Positions 17,522 to 26,682 of a DNA stretch of 64,000 bases are shown here, piece by piece (the stretch's first letter is position 1; each line of letters opens with the position of its first letter). This DNA comes from Pseudovibrio flavus. GTDB taxonomy: Bacteria > Pseudomonadota > Alphaproteobacteria > Rhizobiales > Stappiaceae. The DNA lies in assembly GCF_009711345.1 (NCBI RefSeq), contig NZ_SMMA01000064.1, forward strand, positions 297,555 through 361,554. The letters are read 5' to 3'. The notes under the pieces are model-generated. The model was given only the letters and a program-made list of their open reading frames with translations, was not told the DNA's origin and searched no databases. A program made the position numbers and the translations under genes.

Positions 17522-19060
17522 TTATTCTACGTCAAACTTCACGCCCTGTGCCAAAGGCAGGGCGCCGGAGTAGTTGATGGTGTTGGTTGCGCGGCGCATG
17601 TAGGCTTTCCATGCATCGGAGCCTGCTTCACGGCCGCCGCCGGTTTCTTTTTCACCGCCAAACGCGCCTCCAATTTCAGCGCCGGATGGGCCAATGTTGA
17701 CGTTTGCGATGCCGCAGTCAGAGCCGATTGCAGAGGTAAAGGTCTCGGCTTCGGACAGGGAGTTGGTGAAGATGGAGGAGGAAAGGCCAGCAGCAACGCC
17801 GTTCTGCATTGCAATTGCTTCTTCCAGAGTGCTGTAGCGCATCACGTAAAGGATTGGCGCGAAGGTCTCTTCCAGCACTGGGCCGCACTGGGATGGCATT
17901 TCAACAATCGCTGGCTGAGCGTAGTAGGCGTTTTCATAACCGCCAACGTTTACGCGCTCGCCGCCGTGTACGGTGCCGCCTTCTGCCTTGGCCGATTCAA
18001 GCGCTGCCTGCATGTTGTCAAACGCGTCTTTGTCGATCAGCGGGCCAACAAGCGTACCTTCTTCGGTAGAAACGCCAACACTGACAGAAGCGTAAGCGGA
18101 AATCAGGCGTGGGACCAGCGCATCATAAACGCTTTCATGCACGATCAGGCGGCGCAAGGTGGTGCAGCGCTGACCAGCTGTGCCCATGGCAGCAAAAGCA
18201 ACGCCGCGCAGGGTGAGGTCAAGATCGGCAGATGATGAGACGATCGCCGCATTGTTACCGCCAAGCTCAAGGATAGAGCGGCCGAAGCGTTCTGCCACAC
18301 GTGGGCCAACCTGACGGCCCATACGGGTGGAGCCGGTTGCGGAGAGCACAGGAACGCGTGGATCGTCTACCAGCGCTTCACCAACTTCACGTCCGCCCTG
18401 CACCATTTCCAGCAGGCCATCAGGTGCATCAGCGCCGAACTTGGCACGAGCACGCTCGTAAAGCGCTTGGACAGCAATCGCGGTCAGTGGGGATTTTTCA
18501 GATGGCTTCCAAACAACGCTATCGCCGCTAACAAAGGCAAGGGCAGCGTTCCAAGACCATACAGCGACAGGGAAGTTGAACGCAGTGATCACGCCAACAA
18601 CACCGGCAGGGTGCCATGTTTCCATCATACGGTGACCTGGACGCTCGGTAGCGATGGTCAAACCGTAGAGCTGGCGGGAAAGACCAACGGCAAAGTCGCA
18701 GATGTCGATCATTTCCTGAACTTCGCCAAGACCTTCAGAGGTGATCTTGCCAGCTTCAATGCTTATCAGAAGGCCAAGGTCTTCTTTGTGGGCGCGCAGC
18801 TCCTCACCCAGCAGGCGAACCAGCTCACCGCGGCGCGGTGCAGGCACTGTACGCCATGCCTTGAACGCTTCAACAGCGCGGCCAACCGCGGCAGTGGCTT
18901 CTTCAGCGCTGTCTTCTTTCAAAGACGCAACAGTCTCACCGGTCAGGGGGGAGTTGGCTGGCATAGAGCCAGCAGAAAGCACGGCAGGGTCAACCCCCAT
19001 GCGTCCCATCAGCTCGGCTGTTTCCGCATCAAGGCGGGTCAGGTCAAGGGCCGAAGTCAT
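17522..19060 (-). CDS. amaB: L-aminoadipate-semialdehyde / piperideine-6-carboxylate dehydrogenase (ALDH7 family)
   Basis: 512-residue aldehyde dehydrogenase of the ALDH7 group. Seen: PAGVVGVITAFNFPVAVWSWNAALAFVSGDSVVWKPSEKSP, GSTRMGRQV, the glutamate motif ILELGGNNAAIV, the catalytic cysteine in AGQRCTTLRRLIVH, and the ALDH7-typical tail FGGEKETGGGREAGSDAWKAYMRR. It oxidises L-aminoadipate semialdehyde (in equilibrium with piperideine-6-carboxylate) to 2-aminoadipate in lysine catabolism. Immediate linkage to gcdH and a divergent LysR gene supports that role. Confidence 0.92.
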   Translation of the reverse strand: MTSALDLTRLDAETAELMGRMGVDPAVLSAGSMPANSPLTGETVASLKEDSAEEATAAVGRAVEAFKAWRTVPAPRRGELVRLLGEELRAHKEDLGLLISIEAGKITSEGLGEVQEMIDICDFAVGLSRQLYGLTIATERPGHRMMETWHPAGVVGVITAFNFPVAVWSWNAALAFVSGDSVVWKPSEKSPLTAIAVQALYERARAKFGADAPDGLLEMVQGGREVGEALVDDPRVPVLSATGSTRMGRQVGPRVAERFGRSILELGGNNAAIVSSSADLDLTLRGVAFAAMGTAGQRCTTLRRLIVHESVYDALVPRLISAYASVSVGVSTEEGTLVGPLIDKDAFDNMQAALESAKAEGGTVHGGERVNVGGYENAYYAQPAIVEMPSQCGPVLEETFAPILYVMRYSTLEEAIAMQNGVAAGLSSSIFTNSLSEAETFTSAIGSDCGIANVNIGPSGAEIGGAFGGEKETGGGREAGSDAWKAYMRRATNTINYSGALPLAQGVKFDVE

Positions 19061-19369
19061 GTCAAAACCTCTTTTTCGCGAAACGGCTAAATCGAATATT
19101 CGTGAGGTTAGTGTCGTGCTTCGGCGTCGGTTTTAAAAACTACGTATTCTCCGCAGTTCATGCTTGATTGGAATGAACATTATCTGCTATTGGAGAGTTA
19201 TCAGGTATATTACATAGATAAACCGATAAAAATCAGAGGCTTGATCGAACGTAGCGGAAATCCCTCATTCGACAGATTTTCATGGAGTTGACGCGGCGGG
19301 CGCCGTTGAAAAACTCCGGTAAACACGGTGGGAAAGCGCTTTTGAGGTTCCTCTGAATGGAGAACACTT
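19061..19369. promoter_or_regulatory. Divergent control region between amaB and the LysR gene
   Basis: 309 bases without a convincing gene. The part at 19130-19260 is AT-rich and should hold the promoters for amaB-gcdH (leftward) and the LysR gene (rightward), and the LysR operator by family habit. I could not define exact -35/-10 boxes or a single T-N11-A site with confidence. Confidence 0.5.
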
Positions 19370-20293
19370 GTGAAACGCGGATTCATTCCACCCGTCGATA
19401 GTTTGATCGCCTTTGAGTGCGCAGCACGCCATGGCAGCTTTACCCGCGCAGCTGAAGAGCTGTTTCTCACCCAAGGCGCGGTGAGTAAGCAGGTGCGTCT
19501 GCTTGAGGGGCGTTTGGGAGTGGAGCTGTTTCGCCGGGTGCGCCAGCGCATTGTGCTGACCGACGCGGGCCGTCTTTATCTGCACGATATTCGCGGCACG
19601 CTGGAGAAGATGACCAACGCAACGCGTCAGGTAATGTCCTTTGCCGGTAGTGCAGATGTTCTCAATCTGGCAGTTCTGCCAACCTTTGGTACCCGCTGGC
19701 TGGCCCCTCGTCTGCCGCGCTTTCATGAGCGCTATCCAAAAGCGAGCTTTAACCTGACGGTTCGCCTAACGCCCTTCGATTTTGAGGTAGAGCCATTTGA
19801 CGGTGCAATCCACTTTGGCGAGCCGGTCTGGGCTGGGGCGTTTGCAGAGCCCCTATTCCATGAAGACGTGATTCCGGTGGCGTCTCGCGCCTTCAGGGAT
19901 CGTTACATGATCCGCAAGCCGGAGGACCTTGCCGGAGTGCTGCGTTTGCACCAGTCCACCCGTCCCGATGCGTGGCAAAAATGGTTCCAGCAGGCAGGCG
20001 TTGAAACGGATACCGCTTTTCAAGGCCCCCGTTTTGATCAGTTCTCCATGATCTCGCAGGCTGCAGTTTCCGGCTTGGGTGCAGCGCTCGTTCCGCGGTT
20101 CTTTGTCGAAGACGAATTGGCATCGGGTAGCTTAGTAAAGCTCTTTGATATCTCCCAGCGCCAACCGTCCGCCTATCACTTCGTCTATCCGGTGAACCGG
20201 ACGCTACGCCCCGTGGTGAGCGCGTTCAAAAGCTGGCTTATTGAAGAGGCGCGAGAGCAGGAGCAGGACCGCGAGGCACTGCTCCCCGGTTAA
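19370..20293 (+). CDS. LysR-family transcriptional regulator (GcvA-like)
   Basis: 307 residues from a GTG start at 19370 with GGAG nine bases upstream. The N-terminal winged helix SLIAFECAARHGSFTRAAEELFLTQGAVSKQVRLLEGRLGVELFRR is a full LysR HTH, and the substrate domain begins LNLAVLPTFGTRWLAPRLPRF, the GcvA-like subgroup. It is divergent from the amaB-gcdH operon, so it most likely controls lysine/glutarate breakdown in response to a pathway intermediate; that is inference from position. Confidence 0.92.
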   Translation: MKRGFIPPVDSLIAFECAARHGSFTRAAEELFLTQGAVSKQVRLLEGRLGVELFRRVRQRIVLTDAGRLYLHDIRGTLEKMTNATRQVMSFAGSADVLNLAVLPTFGTRWLAPRLPRFHERYPKASFNLTVRLTPFDFEVEPFDGAIHFGEPVWAGAFAEPLFHEDVIPVASRAFRDRYMIRKPEDLAGVLRLHQSTRPDAWQKWFQQAGVETDTAFQGPRFDQFSMISQAAVSGLGAALVPRFFVEDELASGSLVKLFDISQRQPSAYHFVYPVNRTLRPVVSAFKSWLIEEAREQEQDREALLPG

Positions 20294-20311
20294 ACTGGTT
20301 CTATCTTGGAC

Positions 20312-21163
20312 TTAGCCAAGCTCAAAAGTGGTTACGCCGTAAATACGGTCCAACGGTAGTTTCGGCGCGCTGCCCTTATACATGCGTGCGGTTTCAAACA
20401 CTGGCGAAAGCTCGTAGCGCTCAGCAAGGCGCTCTGCTAGAGGGTTCGTTTCTGGCAGATCTAGGAAGATGTTTTGCCCACGAACTGTTCCCGCGAGCGT
20501 GCGGAACAAAAGGTCTGCGATTTCTTCTGTGTCGGCAAATAGCGGTCCGATCTTGTAGCCAATGTCACTGGCGCGAATGGTGCCGTAGCCTTTTATGCTG
20601 CCGTTCTCAATGGCATAGAAGCCATAGCGTTGGCGGTTCATAGGTGCATTCCAAAGGCGCACAAATGCCTCTCGGTCCTCGGCAAAAAACGGACGATCAT
20701 ACTCAACGATACTATCCATAATGCCGGTGCCGATCTGGCTGATGCGCGAATCTATTGGCGTTGCAACGTTGGAAATGCCGCCAAAGCGAATGTTGCGATG
20801 GGCAAGCTCAAAGCCGGATTTGGCGTAGTTTTCCTGCTGCTCCACCACTCCATCCAGACCAATGGTGCGTCCGTCCAGGTGAGCCATGGCTTCATTCCAA
20901 ATGCGCAGACCATGCCCCTGCCCGCGAAACTCCGGCTTGCAGATATAAAAGCCGAGAAAACCGAAATCATTGCCATATCGGATGCTGGAAATAACCGAGA
21001 TCGGCTCATCGCCTTTGAAAAGGCAAAGAAAGCCATGCGGATCAGCGGCATGGAATGGCGCGGCATCGTCTGCTCCCGGCCCCCAACCTTCTTCTCCCGC
21101 CCATGCAAGCATCATAGGCAGTTCCTCAAGGCTAAGGCGTTTAATGGAAACGGCCTCACTCAT
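20312..21163 (-). CDS. GNAT-family N-acetyltransferase with duplicated GNAT domain
   Basis: 283 residues. The first half is a GNAT domain with GFLGFYICKPEFRGQGHGLRIWNEAM (acetyl-CoA-binding R/Q-x-x-G-x-G/A around RGQGHG) and YAKSGFELAHRNIRF. The second half (YDRPFFAEDREAFVRLWNAP...GYGTIRASDIGYKIGPLFADTEEIADLLFRTL) is the acetyltransferase_18-like C-terminal domain seen in YitH-type proteins. The substrate is unknown. A good ribosome site (GGAAGGA) precedes the start. It is divergent from mtnA. Confidence 0.85.
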   Translation of the reverse strand: MSEAVSIKRLSLEELPMMLAWAGEEGWGPGADDAAPFHAADPHGFLCLFKGDEPISVISSIRYGNDFGFLGFYICKPEFRGQGHGLRIWNEAMAHLDGRTIGLDGVVEQQENYAKSGFELAHRNIRFGGISNVATPIDSRISQIGTGIMDSIVEYDRPFFAEDREAFVRLWNAPMNRQRYGFYAIENGSIKGYGTIRASDIGYKIGPLFADTEEIADLLFRTLAGTVRGQNIFLDLPETNPLAERLAERYELSPVFETARMYKGSAPKLPLDRIYGVTTFELG

Positions 21164-21338
21164 ATCCAGTTCCTTCCAATATCAAGCGGAATCATGCGCA
21201 TTAATGCGGATAGTGCAGGGCGAGTGCAGCGCCGTCAATTGGCGGATAACTGTCATGGTCATGTTCCGCCTCTATACGTAAACTCCAAGCTCGGGTTATG
21301 GTCAGTACCGCATCAATCGGCAGTGGGAGGCAGAGGCG

Positions 21339-22448
21339 ATGGAAGTGCAGGGTGTAGCGTATCGCTCGATCTGGGCGATTGAAGAGGGAAAGCGCGTCGG
21401 CATTATCGATCAGACCCGCCTGCCCCATGAGTTTGTCGAGGTCGAGTTGACCGCCATGAACGATGCGGCCATTGCTATTCGCGATATGTGGGTGCGCGGC
21501 GCGCCGCTTATTGGGGCAACGGCTGCCTACGGTATGGCGCTGGCCATGAGCGAGGATACCTCCAACGATTCCCTCGACCACGCCTATGAAACGCTCTACG
21601 CCACGCGGCCAACGGCAGTGAACCTGCGTTGGGCGCTCGATGATATGAAAATGCTGCTGCAGCCTGCAATGCAGGAAGACCGCGTTGCTATCGCGTGGCA
21701 GCGTGCGCGGGAAATCTGCGATGAAGATGCAGAAGCCAACCGCCAGCTTGGCGCCCACGGTCTTCGTCTTATTGAAGAGATTGCCGCAAAGAAGCCAGCA
21801 GGTGAGCCGGTCAATATTCTCACCCATTGCAATGCAGGCTGGCTTGCGACAGTGGACTGGGGTACGGCGACCTCAGCCATTTATCAGGCCCATAATAAAG
21901 GCATCAAAGTTCATGTCTGGGTGGACGAAACCCGCCCGCGCAATCAAGGTGCTCACCTTACAGCATGGGAGCTGGGCGAACACGGTGTTCCTCATACGCT
22001 GATCGTCGATAATGTCGGCGGCCACCTTATGCAGCACGGCTTGGTGGACCTTTGTATAGTGGGCACAGACCGCACCACTGCCAGCGGCGATGTGTGCAAT
22101 AAGATCGGCACCTACCTGAAGGCGCTGGCCGCTCATGATAATGGTGTGCCGTTTTATGTCGCCCTACCCTCCTCAACCATCGACTGGACCATCCATGATG
22201 GAATCAAGGAAATCCCGATAGAGCAGCGCTGCGGCGATGAGGTTGCCTTCATCACCGGTCAGAATGCAGCAGGTGTCGTCGAAAATGTGCGAATCTGTCC
22301 GCAGTCAACGCCGGTCGCCAATTACGCGTTCGATGTGACGCCCGCCAAGTATGTGAACGGTTTGATGACCGAGCGCGGTGTATGCGCAGCAAGTGCCGAA
22401 GGTCTGGCCTCGCTCTTCCCTGAACGTGTCATGGTTCCCCAACCCTGA
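21339..22448 (+). CDS. mtnA: S-methyl-5-thioribose-1-phosphate isomerase
   Basis: 369 residues; interconverts 5-methylthioribose-1-phosphate and methylthioribulose-1-phosphate in methionine salvage. Family blocks: [32 protein letters not shown], the catalytic cysteine in [38 protein letters not shown], and the catalytic Asp region [30 protein letters not shown]. The C-terminal block [19 protein letters not shown] is intact. GGGAGG precedes the start. Other salvage genes are not in the window. Confidence 0.96.
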   Translation: MEVQGVAYRSIWAIEEGKRVGIIDQTRLPHEFVEVELTAMNDAAIAIRDMWVRGAPLIGATAAYGMALAMSEDTSNDSLDHAYETLYATRPTAVNLRWALDDMKMLLQPAMQEDRVAIAWQRAREICDEDAEANRQLGAHGLRLIEEIAAKKPAGEPVNILTHCNAGWLATVDWGTATSAIYQAHNKGIKVHVWVDETRPRNQGAHLTAWELGEHGVPHTLIVDNVGGHLMQHGLVDLCIVGTDRTTASGDVCNKIGTYLKALAAHDNGVPFYVALPSSTIDWTIHDGIKEIPIEQRCGDEVAFITGQNAAGVVENVRICPQSTPVANYAFDVTPAKYVNGLMTERGVCAASAEGLASLFPERVMVPQP

Positions 22449-22529
22449 GCAAAAGGTTGAATAGGCGAACCTACGCGTTCTAGTCTACGTAAAACTATGT
22501 GTTTACGGATTTGGCACGGGGAGGTCGCC

Positions 22530-23303
22530 ATGAGCTACAATAATATCATCGCCGAGATTCGCGAAAATGTCGGGCTTATTACATTGAATAGGCCAACGGT
22601 ACTCAACGCTTTGAACGCAGAGCTTATTGATGAGCTGAACAGCGCGCTCAAAGACTTTGAGAAAAACGATATGATCGGTGCCGTTGTTATAACTGGTTCT
22701 GAAAAAGCTTTCGCCGCTGGCGCAGACATCAAAGCGATGGCGGACAACCAGTATGTTGCCACCTACCTTGATGACTTCCTTGGCAATTGGGATCAGGTCG
22801 CACAGAATCGTAAGCCGGTTATCGCAGCGGTAGCAGGTTATGCTTTAGGCGGTGGCTGTGAGCTGGCTATGATGTGTGACTTTATTCTGGCAGCAGATAC
22901 GGCCCAGTTCGGCCAGCCGGAAATCAAGCTTGGTGTAATGCCCGGCGCAGGTGGTACACAGAGACTCACACGCTTTGTGGGTAAGTCAAAAGCAATGGAA
23001 ATGTGCTTGACTGGCCGCATGATGGATGCCGCTGAAGCCGAGCGCAGCGGTCTTGTCTCCAGAGTGATTCCAGCGGCTGATTTGCTTGATGAAGCCTTGA
23101 AGGCAGCAGGAAAAATCGCGTCTTTCTCGCGTCCTATCGCTATGATGACAAAGGAAAGTGTCAATCGTTCCTATGAAGTCACGTTGAACGAAGGTATCCG
23201 CTTCGAACGCCGCCTCTTCCAGTCTATGTTTGCTACAGAAGACCAGAAGGAAGGAATGGGTGCATTCATAGAAAAGCGTAAACCGACCTTCAAAAATCGC
23301 TAA
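22530..23303 (+). CDS. Enoyl-CoA hydratase
   Basis: 257-residue crotonase-fold enzyme from ATG 22530 (GGGGAGG upstream). The oxyanion-hole segment [13 protein letters not shown] and the block [53 protein letters not shown] carry both glutamates (ELAMMCD and QPEIKLG) needed for hydration, so it should be an active short-chain enoyl-CoA hydratase. It could act on the crotonyl-CoA made by GcdH, which lies 5 kb away, but that pairing is inference. It is upstream of rpsT, with a separate promoter between. Confidence 0.93.
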   Translation: MSYNNIIAEIRENVGLITLNRPTVLNALNAELIDELNSALKDFEKNDMIGAVVITGSEKAFAAGADIKAMADNQYVATYLDDFLGNWDQVAQNRKPVIAAVAGYALGGGCELAMMCDFILAADTAQFGQPEIKLGVMPGAGGTQRLTRFVGKSKAMEMCLTGRMMDAAEAERSGLVSRVIPAADLLDEALKAAGKIASFSRPIAMMTKESVNRSYEVTLNEGIRFERRLFQSMFATEDQKEGMGAFIEKRKPTFKNR

Positions 23304-23340
23304 GCGACTCTTTTTGAAGAAAGTCATTCCGATTTTCCAT

Positions 23341-23369
23341 TGACGCCGTTGCTTGTGCTGACTATAAGC
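23341..23369 (+). promoter_or_regulatory. Sigma70-type promoter of rpsT
   Basis: TTGACG (23341-23346), a 17-base spacer and TATAAG (23364-23369) give a near-consensus housekeeping promoter. Transcription would start near 23376, leaving a leader of about 100 bases before rpsT. Confidence 0.75.
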
Positions 23370-23478
23370 GCTCGACAACAGATGGCGGACGTTTAGTTCG
23401 CTACGGCTTTCGTTTTACCGGGGTTGCTTGCTAGTGGGCGGCCTCGTTCGCGATTTAAAGACGGATTAGGAAGAGCCC

Positions 23479-23745
23479 ATGGCCAACACACCTTCGGCCA
23501 AGAAGGCAGCACGTAAAATTGCTCGCCGGACGGCCATCAATAAGGCTCGCCGCAGTCGTGTACGTTCTTACGTACGCAAGGTAGAAGAAGCTATCACTGC
23601 AGGTGACCTCGCAGTTGCTAACGACGCGCTGAAGGCTGCACAGCCTGAAATCATGCGGGCTGTTACGAAAGGCATCGTTCACAAGAACACTGCTTCTCGT
23701 AAAATCTCCCGCCTGAACGCTCGCGTGAAAGCACTGAGCGCATAA
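23479..23745 (+). CDS. rpsT: 30S ribosomal protein S20
   Basis: 88 residues, Lys/Arg/Ala-rich. The protein begins [18 protein letters not shown], continues [19 protein letters not shown], and ends with the [20 protein letters not shown] block typical of S20, which binds the 5' domain of 16S rRNA. AGGAAG sits seven bases before the ATG. It has its own promoter and terminator. Upstream proximity to dnaA is a common alphaproteobacterial arrangement. Confidence 0.98.
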   Translation: MANTPSAKKAARKIARRTAINKARRSRVRSYVRKVEEAITAGDLAVANDALKAAQPEIMRAVTKGIVHKNTASRKISRLNARVKALSA

Positions 23746-23761
23746 GCGAGCTTTTCGTGGA

Positions 23762-23797
23762 TAAAAAAAGCCCGGTCGTCAGGCCGGGTTTTTTTTT
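23762..23797 (+). terminator. Rho-independent terminator of rpsT
   Basis: The stem AAAGCCCGG / CCGGGTTT with a GTCGT-type loop is followed by an eight- to nine-base T-run, 17 bases past the rpsT stop. Confidence 0.9.
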
Positions 23798-24389
23798 GCC
23801 ATTTAACAAAAACTACCTAAATTTTTGAGTAAATTTCAAGAAAATCAGGCGTCTTTTGACGTTTTGATATGACATGAAAAACTATTTAAAAACAGGTGGT
23901 TACGGTTAGGTTGGCGACTCTTCGAGACTCACTGAGAGATTCTTGCGGAGTCAAGATGCTTTCATATTAATTTTTTTTGACGGCGCCCGATTATGTGCGT
24001 TGTGGTGATGATGAAAGCAAAAGCTCTTGAGTCCCAAGCTCTTTCGCGAAATGTAAGACAGTAGCACTGGCGTACTTGATACGCTTGTGGATAGGGGCGA
24101 TTACGATTTGTCATTTCGGCCCTATTGCGACCCCAAATTCCTCTGTATATGGTCTTAAGAGAATTCAGGCGGGGGCTTGAACCTCTCAAGAAATTTCTAG
24201 GAAATCGGCCAGAATACTCTTTTATCTGCGTCTTGGGTTAGCCGCGTCTCACGGCCTTAATAGGGCTCGTAGGGCGACGGTCTTTTGCGACCTAAAGTGA
24301 TGAAGAGTGCGGGTTTCGCATAGTGTGTTTGTAGTTTGTTTAGTTCTTCTCCGCTCCATGCGGTACAGGAGCGTGGTGAAGATTTGGAA
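23798..24389. other. 590-bp gene-free region upstream of rhodanese-dnaA; candidate replication origin
   Basis: I see no convincing gene here. The left third (23800-23980) is strongly AT-rich. A single near-consensus DnaA box (TGTGGATAG, complement CTATCCACA, one mismatch) lies at 24086-24094. The stretch sits at the rpsT/dnaA end of the replication gene block, a usual place for oriC in several alphaproteobacteria. A one-box match is weak evidence, so this remains a candidate only. Confidence 0.35.
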
Positions 24390-24860
24390 ATGCTAATGTC
24401 GACTTCTAACTTTGCTGCTAGCGAAGACACCGCACCCTACGCGGGTGATATTGGTGTCACGCAAACCTTTGAGGTTCTGCGGGACCAGCAGGCAAGTGTT
24501 TTGGTTGATGTTCGTACTGAAGCGGAATGGGGCTATGTAGGCGTGCCGGACCTATCGGCACTCGGCAAGCACGTTTTGTTTGTGCAGTGGAAGCTGTTCC
24601 CGTCTGGCGAGTTGAATCCCGCCTTCGTAGAGCAACTTTCTGACGCGCTGATGCAAAAAGGACTTGACCAAAGCGCTCCAATCTTCTTTTTGTGCCGCTC
24701 CGGTGTGCGTAGTAAAGCAGCTGCACAAGCGCTAACCGCACACGGCTTTCAACAATGCTTCAACGTTGCCCACGGATTTGAGGGGCAGTTGGATGCTGAG
24801 AGCCATAGAGGGTCTGTATCGGGTTGGAAGGCTGAAGGTCTTCCATGGCTCCAGACATGA
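24390..24860 (+). CDS. Rhodanese-domain protein
   Basis: About 156 residues from ATG 24390 (MLMSTSN) or two codons later. It is a single rhodanese domain with SVLVDVRTEAEWGYVGVPDL near residue 36 and the catalytic loop FFLCRSGVRSKAAAQAL; the active Cys is near residue 101 and the loop CRSGVRS is complete. Rhodaneses move sulfane sulfur between thiosulfate or persulfides and acceptors; the physiological partner is unknown. It stands alone between rpsT and dnaA on the same strand. Confidence 0.9.
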   Translation: MLMSTSNFAASEDTAPYAGDIGVTQTFEVLRDQQASVLVDVRTEAEWGYVGVPDLSALGKHVLFVQWKLFPSGELNPAFVEQLSDALMQKGLDQSAPIFFLCRSGVRSKAAAQALTAHGFQQCFNVAHGFEGQLDAESHRGSVSGWKAEGLPWLQT

Positions 24861-25016
24861 TCCGACAGGAAATTTAGAGGCTTTTTTCGTGGCGGGTTCG
24901 TCCCGGCACACAAGGTTCGCTGTTCGCAGCTAAATGAGAATAGCCCCGAAACAAGGGGCATGGAATTGGTCCGAGTGTCTGTGGCGGAATACTCGGAATA
25001 CTTGAAGGAGGCGGAT

Positions 25017-26486
25017 ATGCACGTTCAGGACGCTCCAGGTCCGGAGCAATGGGATCGCGTTAAAAAACGCCTACGTGCTGAGCTTGGTGAAGATGTATTT
25101 ACCAGCTGGTTTGCGCGCGTAGACTTGGAAGGGCACAACGACGGAACAATTAAGCTTTCCGTTCCAACCCGCTTTTTGAAGCAGTGGATCCAGTCCCACT
25201 ACCGTGACCGTTTGATGGGTCTTTGGAAGGACGAATGCGATAACGTTCATCGCATTGAACTCACTGTGCGCGGCGCAATCCGTGCCCGTCCTGCGCCAGC
25301 TCCGGCAGCGCAGAGCCCGGCTCTGGGTTCAAAGCCTGCGGACATGCGTCCAATTCAGGTCAACGACCCGGCTGGTCTTCGCGCAAGCTCCCCGGCACCA
25401 ATGATGGGCGCTCGTCCTATCGGCCGTGTTGATGGCGCTGGCAAAGACGTTCTGGAAGGCGCTGCCCTTGATCCGAAGTACAGCTTCGAGACATTTGTTG
25501 AAGGCGAATCCAACGTTCTGGCCCTTGCTGCAGCCCGTCAGGTTGCCAGCGGCGGCGTTGTCACCTTTAACCCGCTTTACCTGCACGCCTCTGTAGGTCT
25601 TGGTAAAACCCACCTGATGCAGGCAATCGCCAATCAGGCACGAAACAACGGTCGCCGCGTTCTGTACCTAACCGCAGAACATTTCATGTACCGTTTTGTT
25701 GCTGCGCTGCAGGCGCAGTCCGCCATGAACTTCAAGGAAACGCTCCGCTCGATCGACCTCCTTCTGATCGACGATATGCAGTTCCTCCATGGTAAGCAGA
25801 TCCAGCAGGAATTCTGTCATACCCTGAATGCTCTCATTGACGGTGCCCGTCAGGTTGTCGTTGCAGCAGACCGCGCGCCATCTGATCTGGAAAGCCTCGA
25901 CGATCGCGTTCGCTCTCGCCTTGCAGGCGGCCTTGTGGTCAATATTTCCGAGCCTGACTTTGGTCTGCGCCGTGCAATTATTGAAGACCGCATGCGTCAC
26001 CAGCAGCGCAACTATCCAAACTTTGCTGTTCCTGACACTGTTCTGGATTACGTTGCTCGCAATGTTACGTCCTCTGGCCGTGACCTTGAAGGCGCACTGA
26101 ACCGTCTTGTTGCCCATAACCAGCTGACCAACTCTCCGGTTACGCTTGATATGGCTGAAATCACCCTGCGTGACCTTATCCGCACTGCCGAGCCGCGCCG
26201 TGTGAAGATTGAGGACATCCAGCGCGTTGTTTCCAAGCACTACAATGTTTCCAAAGCGGACCTTCTGTCTGCGCGCCGTACCCGCACCATCGTGCGCCCG
26301 CGCCAGATCGCCATGTATCTTGCTAAGATCATGACGCCGCGCTCTCTGCCGGAAATCGGCCGTCGCTTTGGTAATCGTGACCACACCACAGTACTTCACG
26401 CTGTTCGTAAGATCGAGGAGCTGCAGAAAGCAGATAACGGTCTGGCGCAGGAGCTGGAGCTACTAAAGCGCATGCTGGATGCCTGA
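25017..26486 (+). CDS. dnaA: Chromosomal replication initiator DnaA
   Basis: 489 residues. The start at 25017 ([19 protein letters not shown]) is fixed by an excellent AAGGAGG seven bases upstream; an earlier in-frame ATG at 24960 lacks one. Domain I is residues 1-80, and domain II is a Pro/Ala-rich linker (about 85-150). Domain III is the AAA core with [15 protein letters not shown] and [13 protein letters not shown]. Domain IV has the DNA-binding signature [17 protein letters not shown]. It binds DnaA boxes and opens oriC. Tandem terminators follow, so dnaN is separately transcribed. Confidence 0.98.
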   Translation: MHVQDAPGPEQWDRVKKRLRAELGEDVFTSWFARVDLEGHNDGTIKLSVPTRFLKQWIQSHYRDRLMGLWKDECDNVHRIELTVRGAIRARPAPAPAAQSPALGSKPADMRPIQVNDPAGLRASSPAPMMGARPIGRVDGAGKDVLEGAALDPKYSFETFVEGESNVLALAAARQVASGGVVTFNPLYLHASVGLGKTHLMQAIANQARNNGRRVLYLTAEHFMYRFVAALQAQSAMNFKETLRSIDLLLIDDMQFLHGKQIQQEFCHTLNALIDGARQVVVAADRAPSDLESLDDRVRSRLAGGLVVNISEPDFGLRRAIIEDRMRHQQRNYPNFAVPDTVLDYVARNVTSSGRDLEGALNRLVAHNQLTNSPVTLDMAEITLRDLIRTAEPRRVKIEDIQRVVSKHYNVSKADLLSARRTRTIVRPRQIAMYLAKIMTPRSLPEIGRRFGNRDHTTVLHAVRKIEELQKADNGLAQELELLKRMLDA

Positions 26487-26496
26487 TTTGAGGTGA

Positions 26497-26568
26497 GGCC
26501 CGTGACGGGCCGCCTTTTCAGGAGAATTCCGTGACTATCAGGGCACCCGTAGCGGTGCCCTCTTGCAT
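26497..26568 (+). terminator. Two tandem hairpin terminators after dnaA
   Basis: The first hairpin is GGCCCGT/ACGGGCC (26497-26511) followed by GCCTTTT. The second is GGGCACC/GGTGCCC (26541-26560) followed by TCTTGCATTT. Both stems are perfect over seven base pairs. Confidence 0.7.
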
Positions 26569-26682
26569 TTCAGGCTAACAAGTTGCAGTCTCTCCTACCC
26601 TGCATTTACGTGGACAGGGTGTAATTTGTGAATATTCGCGCTCCCTGTACTCACGGGAACGCCAGAAGAACGGACGTTTCGT

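Noticed and set aside
16358..18235. 625-codon open frame on the plus strand over gcdH and amaB
   Set aside because: It is the mirror of two well-supported dehydrogenase genes on the other strand; its sequence is rich in His/Cys/Phe and matches no family. Long antisense frames are common opposite such codon use.
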